64,000 bases of DNA from Variovorax sp. J2L1-78 (GTDB taxonomy: Bacteria > Pseudomonadota > Gammaproteobacteria > Burkholderiales > Burkholderiaceae_C): the NCBI RefSeq assembly GCF_030317205.1, contig NZ_JASZYB010000001.1:1426001-1490000 (forward strand). The letters are read 5' to 3'. This document shows positions 9,898 through 18,242 of the stretch, piece after piece (position 1 is the first letter of the stretch; each line of letters opens with the position of its first letter). A program made the position numbers and the translations under genes. The notes under the pieces were generated by a model. It was not told the origin of the DNA. It made no database searches and worked only from the letters and a program-made list of their open reading frames with translations.

Positions 9898-11069
9898 TGG
9901 GACATCAGGAGGTTGGTTTTCAGGATCTGTGCTTCGATGTCGGGTGCTGCGGCTGCCGCCTTCACCCAACCCATGTCTTTGGTGGCGACCGCCGTCGCCA
10001 ACCGCGTGAACAGGCCGTTCCACGAGTCGTAGTACGCCGGGAAGTCGTCGACGTAGGTCTGCGTGGCGGGGACGACCTTGGTCTCGCCGTTCTTCAGCGC
10101 CGTGTGGAGGTAGGCCGTGCCCATCAGCGGCTGCTCGATCTTCATCGTGGCGTAGGTGCCGTAGACGAAGCTGTCGCCGGCCGCGACGGAGCCGAACTTC
10201 ACCTTCTTGATGCCGGTGAGATCCACCGCGATCGTGTAGTCGGGCTCGGGCAGCTTCAAGGTGAAGACGGTGCCGTCGGACACGCGCATGGCGAACACGT
10301 TGCCCACGGCGTAGCCTTGCGAATAGGGAATCAGCGGAACACCAGCGCGGGTCGAAATCGCCTCGCTCACTATGTCGGCGGCCCACGTCTCGGCCATGCC
10401 CGGCTCGCTCTTGAGGTATGGCGGCAGGCTGGCCATGACGCTCGGGTCCAGGCTGACCTTGGAAACCTTGAGCAGGCGCGGCACCTGCGACGGGAGCGTC
10501 GCATCGGCCAGGACGTTGGCATAGCGCACGAAGATCCCCGGCTTGTTCGCGGCACCTTCGTACACGGCCTGCACCCGCGCGAGGACCTCGGCCTTCGTGG
10601 GCTCGCGGTCGAAGACATCGATGTACGCGAAGCTCAGCGGATACGACCGGACGACGGTCATGGTCTTGAAGTCGAAGAACAGCGCCTGTGCACGGATCAG
10701 CACGAACAGCTTGCGCAGGCTGCCGAAGTGCTCGACCGACACCGTCTCCGAATTCACCACCAGCGAGGTGACGATCGCCTGGTCGCGGCCCTTGAGCTCC
10801 TCGATCATGCCCGGCGCGATGGTCAGATGCCGGGGCGGCGTCGCAGCGATGTTCGCCTGGATGCGTGCGTAGGCCCGGTCTCCCGCCTGCTCCAGGCCCT
10901 TCTCATAGGCGCGGGAATACGGAAAGCGCTGGTCCAGGCTGGCCGCGTCGCCAGAGAACGCCAGGCCCGCCAAGGTGACCGGTGTCCCCTGGGCCTGGGC
11001 TGTCGTCGGTAGAAAGAAGGCGTGCAAGGTGAGCGCGCCGGCCGCGATGGCCCTGCCAAAAAACCTCAA
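9888..11069 (-). CDS. exported protein of unknown function, first gene of exported operon
   Basis: A secreted protein of about 393 residues with no domain I recognise. The visible signal peptide is RFFGRAIAAGALTLHAFFL followed by a PTTAQA cleavage region. I place the start at TTG 11069 because GGGGAGA sits five bases upstream and this gives a compact signal peptide. ATG at 11117 or 11138 would add 16 or 23 polar residues, and the best -10 candidate would put the transcript start next to 11138. The mature protein is a mixed alpha/beta chain ending in SQCK. Its stop overlaps the next gene by 10 bp, suggesting co-translation of the four-gene operon. Confidence 0.68.
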   Translation of the reverse strand: MRFFGRAIAAGALTLHAFFLPTTAQAQGTPVTLAGLAFSGDAASLDQRFPYSRAYEKGLEQAGDRAYARIQANIAATPPRHLTIAPGMIEELKGRDQAIVTSLVVNSETVSVEHFGSLRKLFVLIRAQALFFDFKTMTVVRSYPLSFAYIDVFDREPTKAEVLARVQAVYEGAANKPGIFVRYANVLADATLPSQVPRLLKVSKVSLDPSVMASLPPYLKSEPGMAETWAADIVSEAISTRAGVPLIPYSQGYAVGNVFAMRVSDGTVFTLKLPEPDYTIAVDLTGIKKVKFGSVAAGDSFVYGTYATMKIEQPLMGTAYLHTALKNGETKVVPATQTYVDDFPAYYDSWNGLFTRLATAVATKDMGWVKAAAAAPDIEAQILKTNLLMSQCK

Positions 11070-11143
11070 AAATGTCTCCCCGGTCGGCCCGCGATGGCAA
11101 CGGCGAGATGCCCGCATCGACGCGCCCACATTTGTCATTCGCT

Positions 11144-11170
11144 AAGTTACGAACGTTTCCAAATGTACAA
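11144..11170 (-). promoter_or_regulatory. candidate promoter of the exported-protein operon
   Basis: In the AT-richer 98-bp gap after tsaD the minus strand reads TTGTAC (11170-11165), 15 bases, then TAACTT (11149-11144). The spacer is short, so this is a weak sigma-70 candidate. Its predicted transcript start (about 11137) is one reason to prefer the downstream TTG start for the first gene. Confidence 0.3.
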
Positions 11171-11236
11171 GATTGGGAGACCGGTGGATGTCGACCGGAT
11201 GACAGCCGCACCACCCGCGCCAGGCCGCGGCGGCCG

Positions 11237-12307
11237 CTAGCCCGTGAACGTGGCCGTGGCGACGGGGGTCGCGGTCTGCACCAGGCTGTCCAGCGGCCAG
11301 CGCGGCTTGACGTCGAAGGCGTAGGCCTCGGTCGCTTCCTGCAGGCCGGCCTGCAGGCGCATGGCGGCGGCCATGGCGATCATGGCGCCGTTGTCGGTGC
11401 ACAGGTGCAGCTCCGGGTAGTGCACCCGCACGCCGCGCTGTGCGCAGGCGGCGTCGAGCTGCTGGCGCAGCATCCGGTTGGCGCCGACGCCGCCGGCCAC
11501 CACCAGGCGCTTCAGGCCAGTCTCGGCCAGCGCCGACAGGCTCTTCTTGAGCAGCACCTCGACGATGGCGGCCTGCGTCGATGCCGCCAGATCGGCCTTG
11601 CGCACGTCGAGCTGGTCGCCGAGCTTCTTGGCCTGCGTGAGCACCGCGGTCTTGAGGCCCGCGAAGGAGAAGTCGAGATCGCCACTGTGCAGCAGCGGGC
11701 GCGGCAGCTTGAAGGCCGCCGGGTCGCCCTGCTCCGCCAGCTTGGCCAGCCACGGTCCGCCGGGGTACGGCAGACCCATCAGCTTAGCGGACTTGTCAAA
11801 GGCCTCGCCGGCGGCGTCGTCGATGGTTTCGCCCAGGATCTCGTAGCGGCCCACGCCGTCCACACGCATCAGCTGGGTGTGGCCGCCCGACACGAGCAGC
11901 GCAACGAAGGGAAATTCCGGCGGATCTTCGCTCAGGAACGGCGACAGCAGATGCCCTTCGAGGTGGTGTACGCCCAGCACCGGCTTGCCCAGCGCCGCGC
12001 CCAGCGCGCAGGCCACGCCAGCGCCGACCAGCAATGCGCCCGCCAGGCCGGGGCCGCGCGTGTAGGCGACGACATCGACATCGGCCAGCCGCTTGCCGGC
12101 TTCGTCGAACACCGTCTGCGTCAGTGGCAGCACGCGGCGGATGTGGTCGCGGCTCGCGAGTTCGGGCACCACGCCACCGTAGGCCTGGTGCATGGCGATC
12201 TGGCTGTGCAGTGCGTGCGAGGCCAGCCGCGGCACGGCCGCGCCCTCCCATTCGACCAGCGCCACGCCGGTTTCGTCGCACGACGATTCGATTCCCAATA
12301 CGAGCAT
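11237..12307 (-). CDS. tsaD: tRNA N6-adenosine threonylcarbamoyltransferase TsaD
   Basis: Transfers the threonylcarbamoyl group to A37 of ANN-decoding tRNAs, with TsaB/TsaE as partners; cytoplasmic and essential in most bacteria. The 356 residues start [17 protein letters not shown], the canonical family N-terminus, which is why ATG 12307 was chosen over an upstream ATG at 12367. The metal-binding motif HHLEGH (His115, His119) and the ASGK-like VSGGHTQL segment are present, with [10 protein letters not shown] near the C-terminus. It is divergent from the NIT-ANTAR gene, with 86 bp between starts. Length is close to the family norm. Confidence 0.96.
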   Translation of the reverse strand: MLVLGIESSCDETGVALVEWEGAAVPRLASHALHSQIAMHQAYGGVVPELASRDHIRRVLPLTQTVFDEAGKRLADVDVVAYTRGPGLAGALLVGAGVACALGAALGKPVLGVHHLEGHLLSPFLSEDPPEFPFVALLVSGGHTQLMRVDGVGRYEILGETIDDAAGEAFDKSAKLMGLPYPGGPWLAKLAEQGDPAAFKLPRPLLHSGDLDFSFAGLKTAVLTQAKKLGDQLDVRKADLAASTQAAIVEVLLKKSLSALAETGLKRLVVAGGVGANRMLRQQLDAACAQRGVRVHYPELHLCTDNGAMIAMAAAMRLQAGLQEATEAYAFDVKPRWPLDSLVQTATPVATATFTG

Positions 12308-12393
12308 GGCCGCGAGTGTAGGATGCGCGCGCTTGCGGGGCATGGATGTTGCTGCATGCCCCTTCACCCGCCCCTCGGAACGCCCACGACACG

Positions 12394-13674
12394 ATGAAAT
12401 CCGGACTGAGCTTCCTGATCGCCGCCCTGCGCAGCGAGATCGACGAACTCGATCAGCTGTCGCGCACCAGCGCGCTGGTCGGCACCATCGGCCGGCTGGT
12501 GCATGCCCTGCAGCGCGAGCGCGGCATCTCCAACGTGCTGCTGGCCTCCGGTGGCCAGCGCTTCGCCGCCGAACGGACTGCGCAGATCGCCGAGTGCGCC
12601 GGCCTCGAGCAGGCGGTGCGCGAATGCTTCGACGCGCTCGAAGCGGACCCGCGCCGCCTGGGCAACAGTGCCCGGCTGTTCAGCCGCATCGCGTGGGTGG
12701 TACCGGGCCTGGACGCCTTGCCGGCGCTGCGCCAGCGCATCGGTGCCCTGCAGATGCCGGCCGCCGAGGCGACGGGTGCCTTCGTCAAGGTGATCGCCGG
12801 CCTGCTCGCGGTGGTGTTCGAGGCCGCCGATGGCGCGACCGACCCCGAGATTTCCCGCCTGCTGGTGGCGATGTTCAACTTCATGCAGGGCAAGGAGCTC
12901 GCCGGCCAGGAGCGCGCCTGCGGTGCTGCGGCCTTCGCGTCCGGCCGCAACGAGGCGGCACGGCAGCAGCAATGGCTGCATCTGATCGAATCGCAGGAGC
13001 GCTGCTTTCAGGTCTTCTCGGAGTTCTCCGGCCCCGAGCTGGAGGCGCAGTGGCTGGCCCACCTGCCGCCGGCCCAGACGGCGGAGCTCGAGCGGCTGCG
13101 TCGCATCGCCTGCGCCGCGCCCGCCGGCGTGGCGCTCGACCCCAACCTGAGCCCGGTGTGGTTCGACTGCTGCACGCGGCGCATCGACGCCATGCAGACG
13201 GTCGAGGAGCGGCTGGCGGCGGACCTGCACCAGCTGTGTATCGCCAAGATCAGCCGCGCCCGCGGCGAGTTGCAGACCCACGAGTCGCTGCTGGCGCAGC
13301 TCGCTCACGCGCCGCCCGCCTCGCCAGCCGCCTTCTTCGACCAGCCGGCCACGCCGCTGCTCGCCGCCTCGCCCGCCGCCGGCGGACCGCCGTACGGCCG
13401 CCAGCTGGAGCGCTCGATCCTCGACATGGTCCAGGAGCAGTCGCTGCGCCTGCAGGCCATGAGCGACGAGCTCGACACCGTGCGTGCGTCGCTCAACGAA
13501 CGCAAGCTGGTCGAGCGGGCCAAGGGCCTGCTGATGGCGCACCGCCGCCTGAGCGAGGCCGAAGCGCACAAGATGCTGCGCCAAACCGCGATGAACCAGA
13601 ACCGGCGGCTGATCGACGTGGCCGAATCGGTGCTCTCGATGGCGGAGTACCTGCCCGTGGACGGGAAGCCCTGA
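12394..13674 (+). CDS. nasR: nitrate-sensing NIT-ANTAR antitermination regulator (NasR-like)
   Basis: A 426-residue protein pairing an N-terminal NIT domain (nitrate/nitrite sensing, about residues 30-250, with [20 protein letters not shown]) with a C-terminal ANTAR RNA-binding domain (about 365-415). The ANTAR part includes [20 protein letters not shown] and [20 protein letters not shown]. In Klebsiella NasR the same pair binds nascent leader RNA when nitrate is bound and stops early termination. Directly downstream lies a leader with the expected twin hexaloop hairpins and a terminator, then the nitrate transporter genes, which strongly supports this role. ATG 12394 gives [13 protein letters not shown]; an ATG at 12346 would add 16 Pro/Ala-rich residues. 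Confidence 0.92.
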   Translation: MKSGLSFLIAALRSEIDELDQLSRTSALVGTIGRLVHALQRERGISNVLLASGGQRFAAERTAQIAECAGLEQAVRECFDALEADPRRLGNSARLFSRIAWVVPGLDALPALRQRIGALQMPAAEATGAFVKVIAGLLAVVFEAADGATDPEISRLLVAMFNFMQGKELAGQERACGAAAFASGRNEAARQQQWLHLIESQERCFQVFSEFSGPELEAQWLAHLPPAQTAELERLRRIACAAPAGVALDPNLSPVWFDCCTRRIDAMQTVEERLAADLHQLCIAKISRARGELQTHESLLAQLAHAPPASPAAFFDQPATPLLAASPAAGGPPYGRQLERSILDMVQEQSLRLQAMSDELDTVRASLNERKLVERAKGLLMAHRRLSEAEAHKMLRQTAMNQNRRLIDVAESVLSMAEYLPVDGKP

Positions 13675-13680
13675 GCGCAA

Positions 13681-13722
13681 TTGGTGCATCGCACAACAAG
13701 CGTGCTGCACAAGGCTGGTCGA
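13681..13722 (+). promoter_or_regulatory. candidate NtrC-type upstream activating sites
   Basis: Just after the nasR stop, TTGGTGCATCGCACAA (13681-13696) is a near-perfect dyad. TGCAC-AAGGC-TGGTC (13706-13720) resembles one and a half arms of the NtrC consensus TGCACC-N5-GGTGCA. Both lie about 80-120 bp upstream of the sigma-54 promoter, the usual enhancer distance. The match is partial, so the assignment rests on position as much as on sequence. Confidence 0.4.
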
Positions 13723-13798
13723 TCCAATGAGCCCCCGCCCCCAGCCAGACCTTGCTTCGTCGCTACAACTTCAGTAGCAAAAACAGATTCTCGACTGC

Positions 13799-13814
13799 TG
13801 GCACACCGCTTGCA
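13799..13814 (+). promoter_or_regulatory. sigma-54 (-24/-12) promoter of nitrate operon
   Basis: The sequence TGGCACACCGCTTGCA has TGGCAC and TTGCA elements with exactly 10 bases between the GG (13800-13801) and GC (13812-13813) dinucleotides. This matches the RpoN consensus without a mismatch in the key positions. Transcription would begin near 13825, about 30 bases before the first ANTAR hairpin. Sigma-54 control of nas operons under nitrogen limitation is known in Klebsiella. Confidence 0.82.
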
Positions 13815-13853
13815 TGTCACCGTGCATAGACCGACGTAGGTCTTCAGGCAGGC

Positions 13854-13900
13854 GGCATCCAACGCGGGGTGTCTCCCACCGAACCGGACAAAGGCGTCCG
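13854..13900 (+). ncRNA. ANTAR-target leader RNA (twin hexaloop hairpins P1 and P2)
   Basis: P1: GGCATCC (13854-13860), loop AACGCG (13861-13866), GGGTGTC (13867-13873), seven pairs including two G-U. P2: CGGAC (13885-13889), loop AAAGGC (13890-13895), GTCCG (13896-13900), five pairs. Both hexaloops have A at position 1 and G at position 4, the invariant bases of ANTAR target RNAs, and the linker is 11 bases. P2 shares bases 13891-13900 with the left arm of the downstream terminator, so the two structures exclude each other. Binding of nitrate-loaded NasR should favour P2 and read-through into nrtA. Confidence 0.85.
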
Positions 13901-13957
13901 TGTCCGTCGAAGCTCGCTTCCCAGCAGCTTCGGCGCGACGCGGACGCCTTTTTTGTT
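13891..13957 (+). terminator. leader intrinsic terminator controlled by antitermination
   Basis: AAGGCGTCCG (13891-13900) pairs perfectly with CGGACGCCTT (13941-13950), with an inner CGAAGC (13908-13913) / GCTTCG (13927-13932) stem. A T-rich tail TTTTTTGTTTTTG follows. It ends 52 bp before the nrtA start, with no open frame between. Position and mutual exclusion with hairpin P2 mark it as an attenuator, not the end of nasR. Confidence 0.88.
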
Positions 13958-14008
13958 TTTGTTTTGTTGTTTGTCTCTGGCCTTGCCATTCCTTCCGGAG
14001 TTCGCCCC

Positions 14009-15253
14009 ATGACCGATCTGCTGAAAACGAAGTTGAGCCGCCGCCGCGTGCTGCAGGCTGCCGCTGTCGGTGCCGCCGGCATCGACCCCGCGCTGCGCGC
14101 CCTCGCCTACGCGCAGGGCTCCGACAAGCCCGAGAAGGAAGAGGTCAAGATCGGCTTCATCCCGCTGACCGACTGCGCCAGCGTGGTGATGGCCTCGGTG
14201 CTAGGCATCGACAAGAAGTACGGCGTGAAGATCGTGCCCAGCAAGGAAGCCAGCTGGGCCGGTGTGCGCGACAAGCTGGTCAATGGCGACCTCGACATGG
14301 CCCATGTGCTGTACGGCCTGGTCTACGGCGTGCACCTCGGCCTGAGCGGCCCGAAGAAGGACATGGCGGTGCTCATGACCCTGAACAACAACGGCCAGGC
14401 GATCACGCTGTCGAAGAAGCTGGCCGACAAGGGCGCGGTCGACGCGCCCTCGCTCGCCAAGCTGATCGCCAAGGAAAAGGGCGACTACACCTTCGCCCAG
14501 ACCTTCCCGACCGGCACGCACGCGATGTGGCTGTACTACTGGCTGGCCTCGGCCGGCATCGACCCGTTCAAGGACGTGAAGAACATCGTGGTGCCGCCCC
14601 CGCAGATGGTGGCGAACATGCGCATCGGCAACATGGACGGCTTCTGCGTGGGCGAGCCCTGGGGCCAGCGCGCCATCATGGACGGCATCGGGGTGACGGC
14701 CATCACCACCCAGGACATCTGGAAGGACCACCCCGAGAAGGTGCTGGGCACCACGGCCGACTTCGTCAAGAAGTACCCGAACACCGCGCGCGCCGTGACC
14801 GCCGCCATCCTCGAGGCCGGCAAGTGGATCGACGCCGGGCTGCAGAACAAGAACAAGATGGCCGAGACGATCGCCGACAAGAGCTATGTCAACACCAGCG
14901 TGGACGCGATCAACCAGCGCATCCTGGGCCGCTACGTCAACGGCATGGGCAAGAGCTGGGACGACCCGAACTTCATGAAGTTCTACAACGACGGCGCGGT
15001 GAATTTCCCGTACCTGTCGGACGGCATGTGGTTCCTCACGCAGCACAAGCGCTGGGGGCTGCTCAAGGCACACCCGGACTACCTGAAGGTGGCCACCGAG
15101 ATCAACCGCGTCGACATCTACAAGCAGGCGGCCACCGCCACCAAGACGCCCGTTCCCGCCTCGCCGATGCGCACCAGCAAGCTGATGGATGGCGTGGTGT
15201 GGGACGGGAAGGACCCGGCCAAGTACGCCGATTCGTTCAAGGTCAAGGCCTGA
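14009..15253 (+). CDS. nrtA: nitrate ABC transporter substrate-binding protein
   Basis: A 414-residue nitrate/nitrite-binding protein of the NrtA/NasF family, periplasmic. The N-terminus carries a twin-arginine-type signal (LSRRRVLQAAAVGAAG), suggesting folded export. The mature domain shows IGFIPLTDCASVVMA and FPTGTHAMWLYYWLASAGID, typical of this family. ATG 14009 was chosen for CGGAG nine bases upstream; longer in-frame options would run through the terminator. First structural gene behind the sigma-54 promoter and ANTAR leader, 10 bp before the permease gene. Confidence 0.93.
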   Translation: MTDLLKTKLSRRRVLQAAAVGAAGIDPALRALAYAQGSDKPEKEEVKIGFIPLTDCASVVMASVLGIDKKYGVKIVPSKEASWAGVRDKLVNGDLDMAHVLYGLVYGVHLGLSGPKKDMAVLMTLNNNGQAITLSKKLADKGAVDAPSLAKLIAKEKGDYTFAQTFPTGTHAMWLYYWLASAGIDPFKDVKNIVVPPPQMVANMRIGNMDGFCVGEPWGQRAIMDGIGVTAITTQDIWKDHPEKVLGTTADFVKKYPNTARAVTAAILEAGKWIDAGLQNKNKMAETIADKSYVNTSVDAINQRILGRYVNGMGKSWDDPNFMKFYNDGAVNFPYLSDGMWFLTQHKRWGLLKAHPDYLKVATEINRVDIYKQAATATKTPVPASPMRTSKLMDGVVWDGKDPAKYADSFKVKA

Positions 15254-15263
15254 GGAGAACACC

Positions 15264-16187
15264 ATGGTGAGCGCCGTCTTTCATTCCCCCCTGGAGGCCC
15301 ATGTGCCTCTCGCCACACCGGCCACCGCGTCGGCCGCCGTACCAGCCAAGGCCGCCGCCGTTGCGGCGCCTGCGCCGGTGCAGACTGCGCCCCGCAAGCC
15401 GATCGACCTGCGCGCCTTCTGGATGCGCGTGCTGCCGCCGCTGGCCGGCTTCGGCCTGCTGCTGCTGGTCTGGGAGCTGATCGCGATGAACAGCACCACC
15501 GGCTTCCCCTCGCCGCTGGTCACGGGCAAGCAGGCGCTGACGGTGTTCGCCGATCCGTTCTACAGCAAGGGGCCGAACGACCAGGGCGTGGGCTGGAACG
15601 TGCTGTCGTCGCTGCAGCGCGTGGCGATGGGCTTCGGCCTGGCGGCGCTGGTCGGCATCCCGGCGGGCTTCGCCATCGGACGCTTCGAGTTCCTCTCGCG
15701 CATGTTCAACCCGCTCATCAGCCTGCTGCGCCCGGTGTCGCCGCTGGCCTGGCTGCCGATCGGCCTGCTGGTCTTCAAGGGCGCCAACCCGGCGGCCATC
15801 TGGACCATCTTCATCTGCTCGATCTGGCCGATGGTGATCAACACCGCGGTCGGCGTGCAGCGCGTGCCGAGCGACTACATGAACGTGGCCAAGGTGCTGA
15901 ACCTCTCCGAATGGAAGATCCTCACCAAGATCCTTTTCCCTGCCGTGCTGCCCTACATGCTGACCGGCGTGCGCCTGGCCGTCGGCACCGCGTGGCTGGT
16001 GATCGTCGCGGCCGAGATGCTGACCGGTGGCGTGGGCATCGGCTTCTGGGTGTGGGACGAGTGGAACAACCTCAACGTCGCCAACATCATCATCGCGATC
16101 TTCGTCATCGGCGTGGTCGGCCTGGTGCTCGAATTCGCGCTCATCAAGATCGCCACTGCGTTCACGTTCGAAGAGGTGAAGTCATGA
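15264..16187 (+). CDS. nrtB: nitrate ABC transporter permease
   Basis: A 307-residue inner-membrane permease of the NrtB/SsuC type. An Ala/Pro-rich cytoplasmic N-tail of about 45 residues precedes about six membrane helices (first at about 55-75). The coupling-loop signature reads NVAKVLNLSEWKILTKILFP. AGGAG lies eight bases before ATG 15264. Its stop overlaps the start of the ATPase gene by 4 bp. It pairs with the binding protein upstream and the ATPase downstream to import nitrate. Confidence 0.93.
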   Translation: MVSAVFHSPLEAHVPLATPATASAAVPAKAAAVAAPAPVQTAPRKPIDLRAFWMRVLPPLAGFGLLLLVWELIAMNSTTGFPSPLVTGKQALTVFADPFYSKGPNDQGVGWNVLSSLQRVAMGFGLAALVGIPAGFAIGRFEFLSRMFNPLISLLRPVSPLAWLPIGLLVFKGANPAAIWTIFICSIWPMVINTAVGVQRVPSDYMNVAKVLNLSEWKILTKILFPAVLPYMLTGVRLAVGTAWLVIVAAEMLTGGVGIGFWVWDEWNNLNVANIIIAIFVIGVVGLVLEFALIKIATAFTFEEVKS

Positions 16188-16990
16188 ATGATGATTCCAA
16201 GTTCATCGACATCCAGAGCGTCGAGCAGACCTTCAAGACGCCCAAGGGCAGCTTCCAGGCCCTGCGCGACATTCACCTGACGGTCGCCAAGGGCGAGTTC
16301 GTCGCGCTGATCGGCCACTCGGGCTGCGGCAAGTCGACGCTGCTGAACCTGATCGCGGGCCTGACCCGACCGACGCACGGCACGCTGCTGTGCGCCAACA
16401 AGGAAATCGCCGGCCCCGGCCCGGAGCGCGCCGTGGTCTTCCAGAACCACTCGCTGCTGCCCTGGCTCACCTGCTACGAGAACATCTACCTCGGCGTGGA
16501 GCGTGTCTTCGCGGCAACCGAGAGCAAGGCGCAGCTGAAGGCCCGCACCGACGCGGCGCTCGCGCTCGTCGGCCTCACGCCCGCCACGGGCAAGCGGCCC
16601 GGCGAGATCTCCGGCGGCATGAAGCAGCGCGTGGGCATCGCCCGTGCGCTGGCGATGGAACCCAAGGTGCTGCTGATGGACGAGCCCTTCGGTGCGCTCG
16701 ACGCGCTGACCCGCGCCCGCCTGCAGGACGAACTGCTGGCCATCGTGCAGAAGACGCAGAGTACGGTCGTGATGGTCACGCACGACGTGGACGAGGCGGT
16801 GCTGCTGTCCGACAAGATCGTGATGATGACCAACGGCCCCTCGGCCACCATCGGCGAGGTGCTGCCGGTGAACCTGCCACGGCCGCGCAACCGCGTCGAG
16901 CTGGCCGAGGACCGCGACTACGTGCACTACCGCAAGGCGGTCATCGACTTCCTCTACACGCGGCAGGGCCACGTCGAGAAGGCGGCCTGA
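16184..16990 (+). CDS. nrtD: nitrate ABC transporter ATP-binding protein
   Basis: A 268-residue ABC ATPase. Walker A is GHSGCGKST, the signature is ISGGMKQRVGIARAL, Walker B is VLLMDEPF followed by GALDALTRARLQ, and the switch histidine lies in MVTHDVDEA. Length and sequence fit the NrtD/NasD single-domain type, with no fused binding domain as in cyanobacterial NrtC. Four-base overlap with the permease gene. Energises nitrate uptake at the inner membrane. Confidence 0.92.
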   Translation: MNDDSKFIDIQSVEQTFKTPKGSFQALRDIHLTVAKGEFVALIGHSGCGKSTLLNLIAGLTRPTHGTLLCANKEIAGPGPERAVVFQNHSLLPWLTCYENIYLGVERVFAATESKAQLKARTDAALALVGLTPATGKRPGEISGGMKQRVGIARALAMEPKVLLMDEPFGALDALTRARLQDELLAIVQKTQSTVVMVTHDVDEAVLLSDKIVMMTNGPSATIGEVLPVNLPRPRNRVELAEDRDYVHYRKAVIDFLYTRQGHVEKAA

Positions 16991-17012
16991 ACGCCGCATG
17001 CCGGGAACCGCC

Positions 17013-18236
17013 ATGGACATGCGCGTGAAAAAGCAGAAGCTGGTGCTCGTGGGCAACGGGATGGCCGGCGTGCGCACGCTCGAGGAACTGATCAAGATCG
17101 ACCCGGCGCTCTACGACATCACCGTGTTCGGCGCGGAGCCGCATCCCAACTACAACCGCATCCTGCTGTCGCCGGTGCTGGCGGGCGAGCAGTCGCTCGA
17201 CGAGATCGTGTTGAACCCCTGGTCGTGGTACGAGGAGCACGGCATCACGGTGCATGCGGGCCGCCGGGTGGTCGAGGTCGACCGCGTGCGGCGCATCGTG
17301 CGCGCCGACGACGGCACCGAGGCGCCCTACGACCGCCTGCTGCTGTGCACCGGCTCCCATCCCTTCGTGCTCCCTGTGCCGGGCAACACGCTGGAGGGCG
17401 TGATCGCCTACCGCGACATCGCCGACACGCAGGCCATGATCGAGACCGCCAAGACGCACCGCCACGCGGTCGTCATCGGTGGCGGCCTGCTGGGCCTGGA
17501 AGCGGCCAACGGCCTGATGCTGCGCGGCATGACCGTGACCGTGGTGCACGTCAGCGAATGGCTGATGAACCGCCAACTCGACGACGTGGCGGCCGGCCTG
17601 CTGCGCCAGTCGCTCGAAGACCGCGGCCTGAAGTTCCGCCTGGGTGCCCACACGCAGGCATTGCTGGACGACGGCGCGGGCCGCGTGCGCGCGGTGCGCT
17701 TCCAGGACGGCAGCGAAGAACCGGCCGACCTGGTGGTGATGGCCGTGGGCATCCGCCCCAACGTGCAGTTGGCCGAATCGATGCGGCTGCACTGCCAGCA
17801 CGGCATCGTCGTCACCGACACGCTGCAGACCGTGACCGACGCGCGCATCTACGCGGTGGGCGAATGCGCAGCGCACCGCGGCATTGCCTACGGCCTGGTC
17901 GCGCCGCTGTTCGAGCAAGCGCGCGTTGCGGCCAACCACCTGGCCGAGATGGGCTACGGCCGCTACATGGGATCGCTCACCTCGACCAAGCTGAAGGTGA
18001 CCGGCATCGACCTCTTCAGCGCCGGCGACTTCATGGGCGGCGAAGGCACCGAGGCCATCGTGCTGCGCGACCCCACGGGTGGCGTCTACAAGAAGCTGGT
18101 GATCAAGAACGACAAGCTGGTCGGCGCCTGCCTTTACGGCGACACGGTGGACGGCAATTGGTACTTGCAACTGCTGCGCGACGGCAGCAGCGTGCAGGGC
18201 ATCCGCGACACGCTGATGTTCGGCGAGAACGCCTGA
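17013..18236 (+). CDS. FAD/NAD(P)H reductase subunit of assimilatory nitrate reductase (NirB N-domain-like)
   Basis: A 407-residue flavoprotein like the FAD domain of NirB/NasB: N-terminal dinucleotide fold LVLVGNGMAGVRTLEEL, HPNYNRILLSPVLAGE, a second fold VVIGGGLLGLEAANGL, and GIRPNVQLA. The sirohaem and Fe-S domains of full NirB are absent and there is no BFD domain, which instead is fused to the nitrate reductase encoded next. It probably passes electrons from NAD(P)H to that enzyme. ATG 17013 has GGGAA five bases before it; ATG 16998 or 17019 are alternatives. Seven bases separate it from nasA. Confidence 0.85.
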   Translation: MDMRVKKQKLVLVGNGMAGVRTLEELIKIDPALYDITVFGAEPHPNYNRILLSPVLAGEQSLDEIVLNPWSWYEEHGITVHAGRRVVEVDRVRRIVRADDGTEAPYDRLLLCTGSHPFVLPVPGNTLEGVIAYRDIADTQAMIETAKTHRHAVVIGGGLLGLEAANGLMLRGMTVTVVHVSEWLMNRQLDDVAAGLLRQSLEDRGLKFRLGAHTQALLDDGAGRVRAVRFQDGSEEPADLVVMAVGIRPNVQLAESMRLHCQHGIVVTDTLQTVTDARIYAVGECAAHRGIAYGLVAPLFEQARVAANHLAEMGYGRYMGSLTSTKLKVTGIDLFSAGDFMGGEGTEAIVLRDPTGGVYKKLVIKNDKLVGACLYGDTVDGNWYLQLLRDGSSVQGIRDTLMFGENA

Positions 18237-18242
18237 GCCGCC

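Noticed and set aside
13828..13843. AGACC-GACGTA-GGTCT hairpin as ANTAR P1
   Set aside because: Its hexaloop has G at position 1 instead of A; the hairpin at 13854-13873 fits the rule and the linker length.
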